Below, in pieces: positions 44,875 to 55,700 of a stretch of DNA of 64,000 nt (positions are counted from its first letter, which is position 1; every line of letters begins with the position of its first letter). This DNA comes from Siphlonurus alternatus (Eukaryota; Arthropoda; Insecta; Ephemeroptera; Siphlonuridae), in contig OX463782.1 of NCBI GenBank assembly GCA_949825025.1, positions 34,691,351 through 34,755,350 on the forward strand. Direction: 5' to 3'. Made by a program: the position numbers and the translations under genes. The notes beneath the pieces were generated by a model. It made no database searches. It saw nothing but the letters and a program-made list of their open reading frames with translations, and had not been told where the DNA came from.

Positions 44875-45413
44875 AATGGAGTATACGGAGTCAAATTTTT
44901 TTATTGCAGAAATGGATAGAGAGGCAAATGGGTAGGGTGCAAAAATATACTATTATATATACTCTGAATATTTTTCAGATTTTTCTGATCAAGCTCGCGC
45001 GGGAAGTATTTTTAAAACATTATTTATAAAGTCCGTTTTATGACGTCAAAGGTGTTAAAGGAGAGGTGCCTCTCGATCGTGACGTCATCAAAAAAATGGA
45101 CTTTCAATAATTTTTTAAAAATACTTCCCGGTCTCAAAAAAATCTGAAAAATAGCATATTTTTGCACCCTCTATCCATTTCTGCAATAAAAAATTTTGAG
45201 GTCGGTACAGTCAAATTAATTTTATATTCCCGCCGGAAATAGCCGGAAGTGAGAGGTTTCAAGACATCATATTCATATTTGCATTTTGAAATTTTGGCTA
45301 CAGGTTTTTAAGAAGAGTACTAACATGTTTACAAATTTTCAAGACTAGACCAGAAACCTCTCACTTCCGCGCTTTTGGCAGGGATGTTACAAAATTTTGA
45401 CTGTACTCCATTT
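44875..45413. mobile_element. MITE family C copy with nested palindromic insertion
   Basis: Left end AATGGAGTATACGG and right end TACTCCATTTC. At about 45207 the right terminus is interrupted by TA-CAGTCAAATTAATTTTAT, whose mirror AAAATTTTGACTG-TA ends near 45408. The insert therefore has TA on both sides, as for Tc1/mariner-type MITEs. The loop has mirrored AACCTCTCACTTCC.G. Confidence 0.75.
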
Positions 45414-45480
45414 CAGTAGTTTTTGCTTCCGGTTGCCATATGTTAACTTGCCATGGTATATATATAAATATATATATTAA

Positions 45481-45588
45481 CCCTAGTCGAAAAATAAGAG
45501 TGCTAAAAGTGATAATTTGAGCAGTAGTCAACTACTTGAATACTGCTCAAATTATCACTTAATTGGCACTCTTATTTTTCGACTAGGG
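45481..45588. mobile_element. Hairpin MITE with piggyBac-like ends
   Basis: CCCTAGTCGAAAAATAAGAG and its mirror are flanked by TTAA at 45477-45480 and 45589-45592. A CCCTA start next to TTAA is the known piggyBac pattern. Arms are almost perfect, with a loop around GTCAACTACTTGAA. Confidence 0.85.
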
Positions 45589-45595
45589 TTAATTA

Positions 45596-45976
45596 GGCCT
45601 GTTCGTAAACCCTGCTCGGTGTACTCTGAGCAAGTTAACAAACAAAAATCGTGACGTCATCTGCACTGCTCCCCTAGCTACACACCACCATCTGCGCTGG
45701 TGTAAGAAAACGGTGCATCATGTCCATATTTATTAGATGTATATATTATATATATATGCTCTAGCTTTTATAATATGTTTGATATATATTGAACAGAATA
45801 TATTCATTCTTAATTTTACTGACAAATTTTACTAGAAATGAAAATAAAAATACTTTTATTAATATATATTTGTTTGAAATATGTACGTTAACAGTTATGT
45901 ATAAATAACTTTTAATATAATATCGGATCATGTACAATTTTTTTTATTGTTCCTTATTAATATTGACTTAATTAAT

Positions 45977-46034
<58 letters not shown>

Positions 46035-46407
46035 AATATATAATTATATATTATGAGAGGGCCGGATATAATGAAATTTGTAACCTTTAATTTACTAATA
46101 AATTTAATGCATGCAATATAATTATTCATTTATTTTTATTAAATTCGCTTTTTATCAGAGAGCTAGTAAATTATACTTTATAGAAAAGGATATATCAAAT
46201 AAAAACTTGAAAACTTATTGCTATGAAATTTATTTAGAAAAACTTTCAAACCATTTTAAATATGCTCGCAAAAGCGCGCCAACGCGATACTTCCGAACGC
46301 TCCCGAACGTCTCCGAGAGCTCCCGATCGGAGTGGTGGAGCCAAGGCAGGGGCCAGACGCAGGTGTAAAAGTGTACACCGAGGACCGAGCAGGGTTTACG
46401 AACAGGC
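45596..46407. mobile_element. Foldback element with AGGCCTGTTCGTAAACC ends
   Basis: AGGCCTGTTCGTAAACCCTG at 45596 is mirrored at the right end near 46388-46407, with GTGTACACCGAG inside. It shares its termini with the 121-base hairpin at 23908-24028. Between them lie a TA array (45985-46032) and AT-rich DNA without a transposase. Confidence 0.8.
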
Positions 46408-46536
46408 CTATTATATAATATAACCCGCAATCAGAAGTTCCCATACGTCATTTCCGGCAATTTCCATGGTCGAACTCTCGTTTGCTGGACTATATTTATA
46501 CTGTATAGCATGCGGAATAAATATATATTTTTTTTT

Positions 46537-46562
46537 GTTATTCGCACCGCAGTGCGAATAAC
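46537..46562. promoter_or_regulatory. Perfect 26-base palindrome upstream of ICE2
   Basis: GTTATTCGCAC-CGCA-GTGCGAATAAC lies 200 bases before the proposed ICE2 start. It could be a regulatory hairpin or dyad binding site, or a repeat remnant. No other copy was noticed. Confidence 0.3.
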
Positions 46563-46761
46563 GTTTCGAATCAAGTTTACATGACACTAGTTTACACAGA
46601 ATCAATCGCTGTAGTACGAATAGCGCCGCCCTTGCTTGCGTCCGTTGCGTCCTTGTTCTGTTTTCTGTTAAGTTGCATCACTTGTTGCATTCAAAAGGTT
46701 GCAGTTTGTATATAGTCCTAGCTGTTTCTTGTTACATATATTGAAGGAGAAACAGATTGTG

Positions 46762-49700
46762 ATGGATGATGTAGATAATCTAGTACGAGAATATGTCCGG
46801 CACGCTGAGTGGTAATTAAGGTTAATTTTTCTTTATTTTGCAATTTTTTCGACTTGAATCTTGAGCGTATGCGCATATATCCTACATATCCGAAAAGTTT
46901 TAGAGTGCCGTGATTATATGCCTGCATGAATCAGTCAATCCAAGAAGGAATGCAATAGGAATGAGCCTTTAATTGTTATATATATATGCTTATATATTTC
47001 TTTTTAATATGTTATGGAATATCACTGTTCGACGCATATCATACCACCACAGACAATTGTGGCACCACCGTGCTGCAGCACGCATACAGTACACCATATC
47101 ATACCATATATGCCATGGCATGTGGTGTGGTCTCTCTCATTGATGCCAACCAGTAAACAAGATAGTCCGAGTTAGCAATAAGCAAACAAGTGGCTATAGC
47201 ACGAATGAGATATGCATACCATCTATGTGAGAGGCCACACCAGTATGGAGCGCTGTGATAATTTAATTTATATAAACTTCAAGTCAAAATTAAGAGTTTC
47301 ACTCAGGTTTCACTTTGCACCGTGATATAACAAAGGCCCATACTTCCTGAATACACCTCTTGTCACTCTTGTAAGAGTGTCGATCAGTCAAAAGACGTGA
47401 TGTGTTCATGCAAATGTATGATACTGTAATTAATATTAATTATACACATGCACACACCACAAGTCGAAAATGATAAAAGCAATCATCATTAATCATTATA
47501 TATTATTTTCCCTATTATTAATTGTTGATCCCTGATATGCGGAATATATGCATATATATTTTATAACTGCATCTAGTATGGCTGCAACTGTATATATATG
47601 TATATGCATATAAATAATATGCGCACACTGTATGATTATAATACACAATTAAGCAGCTATTTTCGTATGTAGCATGCATGGTGATTAACAAGGCTAGCTG
47701 CAGAGAGGGATTCAATCTTTAGAGGCGAGAAGTGCATACACTGGAGGCCAACCTAAAAAAATGTCCCATCAAACATGAATGCCACCAACTAATGAAATTG
47801 TGTAAAATCAAACTATAATACATTCATTACGTTCTCATGACTGCAGTGTTTAATACTGTACATATCTGTTGACGACGCCTCATAAGAATAACATTACTGT
47901 CGTCAACGGATCCATATTAAACACTGTCATGTAAACGAACACTGTAGTAATAGTCAAATAGTGCAGCGTCGCTACCGATATGGTTTAATTGGCTCTAGTT
48001 GTGCCACCGAAGTGGCTACATTACACCTTTTTCATTGGCTCACGGCATCATTATACATGTGACTTTAATGGCTCCCAATGTCCCATACGTACTGTTAATG
48101 ATTTGTTTGTTATGTTAGGGATTCTTTGGTGGAAAATGGCCATTTCCTGGAGGATCCGTTTTTGTTTTCGACTTCCTACGAGCTACAGAGATCGGACAAG
48201 AAACACAGCCAGGATGATTTGGTGGAAAATACGAATTTCCTGGATGAAGATTTCTTGTTTTCGACTTCATATGAGTTGAAGAGATTAAGAGATGAGGATA
48301 ATGCTTTCATGGAAGATACCAATTTTCTGGATGATGATTACTTGTTTGCAACCTCATATGTGCTGAAGGGATTGTTCATGAAACACGATGAGAGTGATAT
48401 GTACATGAAACACAGTGAAGAAAATACCAAGAAACCACCTGCAGATAACCCTGACTACAAATACTCTCTCATGGTTAGTTGTGTTATTTCTTAATAATCA
48501 CTATATTGAACCCAAGGATCTTGTATATATAATCTGGATAGGTGGGGGCGAGGCAGTGAGGTTTGGTCGTGAGGAGGAAGTGGGTGCAATAGTGGTTACA
48601 ATACAAAACAGTGGGATATGACTGTCATATCTTACGTTGGGAAACTTCCATACAGTTTACAATGTAGATGGTTTCGTTCGGCTGCCATGTTATGATGGAT
48701 TTACCTCAGCAGTAGTAATTCTATTTGTATGGTGATAGGGGTATCCTGTCCTGAGTATATATACAAAATCGTTGATTGAACCCCTTAATCAAATTTTTAA
48801 AGTGGTAGGTACAGGAGAATATTTGAGCAGCATCAAAATTCCTGATTCCAAATTTGTAGTTTGTTATTAAGTCGACGGTTTTTCAATGGACTAAAAATGT
48901 CATCAGCAACTTATTCTACCTGTCTAATAGAGGGGATTGCGCTGACGTCACGCGAGGAGGGCCAGAATGCACGGACTAGCATATAAACAAAGTGTGCAAT
49001 AATTTTTTACTTAACTTAATAAAATAAATCAACTTTAAATACTTCAATAATACTTTAACAGTACACGATAGAACTCATAAAAAAAATCTCACAGCCAAAA
49101 AACTGTTAAAAGTATTTTTTATAATTTGTTTTCGTCATTTTGCCTATGCTCACTGTATAATCTGGCCTGCCAAAACTTTCTCTTTTCCCTCCCTCCTGTG
49201 CCTCCTTCGCAATGTATTATTATATGGAAACCCCTCTCCCGCCTCACGTAAATATAAACAGAAATCAGCTTTATACATGGACTTCACTTTTGATCCCCCC
49301 CCCCCTCCTCTTTTCCTGACCCCCCGAGGTGTTCGTTATACAAATCATTAGAAGTATCTGAAGTTGATGTTTTTGATTCTATCGAAAAAACATTGATCTG
49401 ACCAAAAGAAAGAAGCAGATTACAAATTTGGAATCAGGAATTTTTGACAGTGCTTAAATAATTTTTGTACTCCGCCCCTTTAATTTCATTGTATTGAAAA
49501 TACAGTAATAAAAACTCATTTTATATATATGCAACTTATTGTAGGTAAAACATAATTTTGAATAAAAGAGATTGTGGTCCCATAAAAAATAATTACTTAT
49601 AACATTGCGTGGATGGAGAAGAAATTATATATAAGAGGTAAACCTAATTTCTTGGGTCCCTTGACTTTGCGTAAAAACAAGTTTTTACTGTATATAAACA

Positions 49701-52700
49701 ACTTAAACACTGAACAGTTTTGTTGACATTATCTAATGTTCAGCAAATATATGGTTATCTTCCAAGTGAAGCCAGAATTGCAATGGTTCTGGCTTCACTC
49801 TTGGTATAGGAAATCTTAAAGGCCCTATGAACATTTCACAGTATTAAGTCCACAGTTAGTATTGCCTCAGTATGGTACGGCTGCAAAGAAAAAAATGTTC
49901 CAGCATCAATAATATCAGAGATAATAACCGATGAAAAGGCACCTGTGACGTCATTTGTACCCATTCTGCGGCGACGGTATAGGGAAATCTCTGCAAACGA
50001 TAGGTTCACTCTAGCTTCAACCACGGACATAATTTTAATTCTGGAATGTTGAAATTTTTCTAGGGCAGTCTTGATAGTATTTGTCAAATATCCTGAAAGA
50101 ATTTTGTTTTTGACATTTACACAGACTGAATTATCGCAGTAACAAGATAAGCCAAAAATTTAACATTGTTTTCATATGCAACATTTTTCTCTTCTTTGCT
50201 ACTGCAATAAGTCAGTCTGTGTGAATATCAACAACAAAAGTCTTTCAGGGTATTTGAAAAATACTATCAAGACTGCCCTGGTAAAATTTCAACATTCCAG
50301 AATTAAAATTATGTCCGTGGTTGCAGCTAGAGTGAACCTAACTCTTGAAGGGATTTCCCTATACCGTCGCCGCTGAATGGGTACAAATGACGTTACAGGT
50401 GCCTTTTCATCGGCTATTATCTCTGATATTATATATTGCTGATGGAACAATTTTTTTTTATGCAGCCGTATCATACTGAGGCAATACTAACTGTGGACTT
50501 CATACTGTGAAATGGTCATAGGGCCTTTAAAATTGTCAGAATAAGGGAAGTATTTCACCGTATCACATTTGAAAAATAAAACTTGCCCACTTTTTACTAA
50601 ATTCCTTGAGCTGTACATATTTATACAGCTTTTTAATTTGATTTTACATAATGTGATTTTGCTTAACAGATTTTTGCTCTATAATATAGTAATTATTCCT
50701 GTACAGCAGCGGTTTTCAAACTTTTTGACGAAAGTCCCAGACATTAGCGGAGCCATCGACCACGTCCCAGACCTTCCACACCCAGTCCCCCCCCCCCTCG
50801 CGTCCTACCAATTAATAATATTAATTAGCAAAGTCAAGCTACAAAAAGCGCTAAATAATCTATCCATCTGGGCCAAAACAAATGGTCTAGAAATTAACAC
50901 AGAGAAAACCAAGGTTGTTAAGTTTAGAAGAGGCGGACCGTTATGCAAAAACGATGAAATTTATTGTGACGGTCAAAAGATTGAATTTCTAAATTCATTT
51001 AAATATCTTGGCATAATACTTCAAATGACAGGGCTTTCTTTTTCTAAACATATAACAGAAAGATGTAAGAACGCTATCACTGTTATGTACACTATCTCAG
51101 GGCTGTCTGGTCTATCCGTCAAAACAGGGCTCAAACTATTCAATTTAAAAGTTGCCCCTGTAGCTACTTATGGTATTGAAATTGTATGGCCTCATTTATC
51201 TGTATCCGATTTTGATAAATTAGAATCAGTAAAAGCCATGTTTGTTAAAAGATTACTGTGTCTGTCAAAATTTACCGAAACTAGACTGGCCTATAAACTG
51301 ATAGATTCCAATTATTTTATTACAGAAATCAAAGAAATGTTTAAACTTCCAACGACAGATCAATATTCCAATTTTATAGCTGTCAGGAATCAAAAAGCTC
51401 AGGATATTAATCCTGAGTTTTACAGCACTGATGCTATGACATGTAAATATTGGTGTCTGCCCCAATTGGATAGATCCAATGTTAGAAATGTTTTAACTCG
51501 CCAGGCTGTTCACGGCTTCCACTATCTAATTTGTAAATCTTCTGGTTATCATAAAGCTGAACAATCTTGTGTATGTAAATTATGTAATGAATATTGTAGC
51601 CAATATCATTTAAATATCTGTAAATCTAGAATTAAGTCTATTAGCGATTATGCCAGGGGAGATTTCATATAGTCTATAGATTTTGAATAGCAATGAAGCA
51701 ATAAGTTTTTTTTATTCTATCTATTTTCTATGTCATATTTTGTCTTATATATATGTGATTATATATATGATATATTATTATTATGATGTAACAGGCTGTT
51801 AGTATCATCTGTTATTTTATTTTATATTGTTTTATTATCATTTTCTATTGTTCTATTATTCTGTAACTATTATATATGTTTTGTATGTATGTTTTATGTG
51901 TTCTATTGTAATGTTTTTCTATAATGTATGTTTCTAGTGCTGTTAATATGTACACTTTCTGTGTTTAATAAAAGACTAATAATTAATAATATCTTCATAA
52001 TATCTGCTGCCGAGGTAACGAAGTAAACCGGCACTATTTTTTCATCAGTTCTGATGTATATGAAAATACCGGTAACAATAAAAAAATATTAGGTACTCGA
52101 TCACCATTTTATTGACATGTGCACTACCTACTGTAGGAGTACGCCTGCCTTTTAGTGATGAAAATCTGGCTTAATTGAACTCGAGTTACCCCACATATCT
52201 TCTTCTGCATAACGTTTATTCCTATTTTTTTAACCATACGATGGTAGAAAATTAATCCACGTTCACACAAATAAGTTGTAGAAAATTAAGGGCATTAAAT
52301 ATTATTCTGCTTTTGTCGCAATTCATATTATGTGTATTTTTCTCAAATATGGAGCCAAAATTCTAAAGGAAAAGGACACTTAACTTCCTATTATTTGCTA
52401 GTTAGAGATCATGTTAATAATTGTCAATTATTAATTCACAATACAATTGCACTTTTATTATGTACATCGGAGGCAATAAAATAAAAAAAGCAAAGTAAAT
52501 GTCAGCAATGCTAAAAAATTATTAAAAATTTAACTGTTCATTTGAAACACACAGCGATGTGCACTGTCCAAGAACTGATCAACAACTAAATTTGTCGACT
52601 GGCTGGTTGTACCCGCTGCAACCCAGCTGTATGAATCATAAAGTCATTGCTGGCGGTTCTGTACGATACACGTGAAACGTACCGCTGAGGGATGGCTGCT

Positions 52701-55700
52701 TAGCTCCAAAAACCGCTGCACCCGCTCATTCTAATAAACTCTTTGATCTGCCTCATGTGTTTCGCGGGCTTCTCTTCATGTTTCCCGGAAAAATACACTA
52801 TATTCCCTAACTCTTTTCAATTTTTTAGTCTATTGTCATTTATATTAAAAGATTTATAATATGTATCTCAGAATGGTAAGTAGAAAGACATTTTTATTAT
52901 TCATATTTTTTATTGATGGTACCGCTGGCTAAGTACGATAGCCATCTGGCGCCTAGCTAGATAGCTATAATCCTCCTTTTGTAAAAATCACACTAAATAG
53001 AAATTTTAACAATATAATACATGAAACGGGAAAAACCCACAGAGTTGCACTTACTAACTAAGTTACTTAGTAAGTGCAACTCTGTGGAAAAACCATAAAA
53101 TAAAAATACCAAACACTTACAAAAAAAATTTATCTTTGTAAAATGATTGTAAAATATATTTTTTTTTCTCAATTTTAACAAATTTTGCTTCGAATGTTGC
53201 TCATGGCCGCCATTACCCAAATTTCATGGAGTCCCAGATGAAAATTCTCACTGTCCCAAATTTGGAACCCGTCCCATAGTTTGAAAACCGCTGCTGTAAA
53301 GTAATATTATATAAACATAAACATCATGTTCTATGTTTCCTTGTACAAGAAAATATTTCGATAAAGTTACAAACAAAATCACATCATCATGTAGTCCCAT
53401 CTTTAGCATTTTTTTATAACACCTATATAGAATTATCTTTCTAACTGTTGATACTATTGACAACTTCACAAGGGAATAAGGGAACTTCAGGTAACACGCC
53501 TAATGTTTTTTAAAAAAAAACAATGAAAATTATGAAACACATCTTAAAATGTTCTCCTCTACATATTCCCTATCAGTAGCAGCTATACAAATTCTATCTA
53601 ATTTTTTAGTTATTAATTTTTATATTTGACTAATTTAAAAATTCCTATCTAAAAAACTAGCTGAAATTTGTAAACCTGATATTTTAGCTAATGATAGGAG
53701 ATGTAGAGGAGAACATTTTAAGATATGTTTCATAATTTTCATGTGTGGGAATTTTGTTAACATTAGGCGAAGTGTTACCTGCTTATTATACCCTTAACTC
53801 CCATATATGATAATTATGTTATTCTTTTAGCTGCCAGCAGTTCCCAGCAAGAAACTCAAGAAGAGTGATGGATGGAAGGTTTCCAAGTTCATTCCGGGCT
53901 TCAACCAGAACACGGACTTCCCCACTGACTTCCCTCGCTTCTCGGAGCTCAACGTACAGGAGCAGGCGGCTTTTCTCGATCTCAGCAAGCGCCTCACCCC
54001 TGACCGACTGCCCTTCGCAGAGCAGAAAGATCTGAGACTGTACATGGTAATTCTCAACCTAATTATCGACCTCAGAATTTTTTACTGCAAAAATGAATAG
54101 AGTGCAAAATTATGCCACTAATTTTTTAGAGGCCGGGAAGTATTACTAAAAAGTTTTGCCGAGGTTGTGTCTAAACCCACACTCTTTTTAGGTGTTATCC
54201 TTTTATTAAGAGAGGCGTCACTTTCTCTGTACTTTCAATAATTTTTTAAATATAGTTCCGTACTCTAAAAAATCTGAAAAAAATCAGGGTCAGGCTCAAT
54301 GTCAGATCTATGTTTTTTCAAGTATCCTATCCTATTAAAATATGTTCAAAATAAGCACTTAAATGGCTGTTCCCACTTTAAGGTAAAAATAATACAATAA
54401 TAATTGACAAGTATTTGATTCTAAAAAGCAAAAAACTTGAAATTTGAGAGGAGGGGGGGGGAAGGGGGGAAGTATTTTCAAAGTAAAAGCTTTAAGGGTA
54501 AGGTAACGCCACCAATGTTAAAAAAAATCCCTCACACAAAAATTCTGAAAAAAATTTAAAATGTTCTCCTCTACACCCCCTATCAGTACCTAAAATATCA
54601 GGTATACAAATACGATCTAGTTTTTGAGTTATGAATTTTTAAAGTTGACTACTTTAACATGGAGAAATGGAACTCCCATGTTAAATTAGTCAACTTTAAA
54701 AATTCATAACTCAAAAACTAGATCGTATTTGTATACCTGATATTTTAGCTACTGATAGAGGGTGTAGAGGAGAACATTTTAAATTTTTTTCAGAATTTTT
54801 GTGAGAGGGAATTTTTTTAACATTGGTGGCGTTACCTTACCCTTAATAATATTATATAGAGATATTGACCGCATCTAGTTCTGTGCATTTTGCAGAGTTC
54901 ACTTTATTAATGAGATATAAGAATGTGAAAATTTTAGTGGCTTAATCGAAAGAAGGGGTAAAAATATGATACTGTGGATTTTTTCAGTTTTTTCTGAGAC
55001 CGGGAACTATTTTTTAAAAAAATATGGAAGGTCTATTTTGATGACATCACGGGCGGCACTCCTTAAGAAAAAGGATAGGGCAGTGCCGCCTGTGACGTCA
55101 TAAAATAGACTTTCAATAATTTTTTAAAAATAGTTCCCGGTCTCAAAATAATCTGAAAAAATTCACAGTAGCATATTTTTACCCCTTCTTTCGATTAAGC
55201 CAATATCATATCAGGAATAATGGGGTGCAGAAATTATAAGTTTTGAAATTTTTTGTAAAATTATTGCTGATTTAGTAAAAAAAAAAAAAAAAAAAAAAAT
55301 TGAAGTCAACAATATAACATTAAAATATGTATGCTTTTCTTTTGGTATCCTGTATGAAGAATAGCTAGGTTTTATTTTTCAAGAAAAATATTGGAGTATT
55401 TTTAGAAAATACTAACTCCCTTTTTATTTTTTTCAATAGCTGATAGACCCTCTACACTGTAAGTCACGAGCATTGTGTATTTTATTTGTTTCAGGAGTTG
55501 ATCCATCGCGTACAAATGGAGCAGAAAGAGTACCTTAGATTTGCTCGCGAGAAGAACCTTCACCATCCCTTTGAGTACGGAATGATGAACTACAAAACTA
55601 AGCAATACATTGAAGCAGCCCTGAAAGTAAGTGCAAAGTATTGTTGTTACTTGATACTGTTGCTTTTAACTCCCTTTATGTATGTACAGATTGTATAAAA

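Larger units (their letters stand above)
50702..53299. mobile_element. hAT-like non-autonomous transposon containing a LINE insertion
   Basis: The terminus CAGCAGCGGTTTTCAAACTT (50704) is mirrored by AGTTTGAAAACCGCTGCTG (ending about 53296). CAG-start ends with a GGTTTTCAAAC core resemble hAT terminal repeats. Subterminal GTCCCAGA motifs occur at both ends. An 8-base duplication was not recognised; TA flanks both sides. The interior is a LINE (50818-51990) plus AT-rich DNA; no hAT transposase is visible. Confidence 0.6.

Noticed and set aside
48430..48473. NPDYKY similarity to the end of the SOX HMG box, suggesting a second HMG gene
   Set aside because: No preceding HMG box; exon phase and neighbouring exons place it in ICE2.
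49836..50376. Two opposite open frames with ISLYRRR peptides as a gene pair
   Set aside because: They are the two mirrored arms of the TTAA palindrome at 49820-50526 and encode the same sequence.
50569..50817. N-terminal part of the open frame preceding the LINE (proline-rich PHPVPPPL)
   Set aside because: It is the left arm of the hAT-like element read through by chance; the reverse transcriptase similarity begins near 50818.
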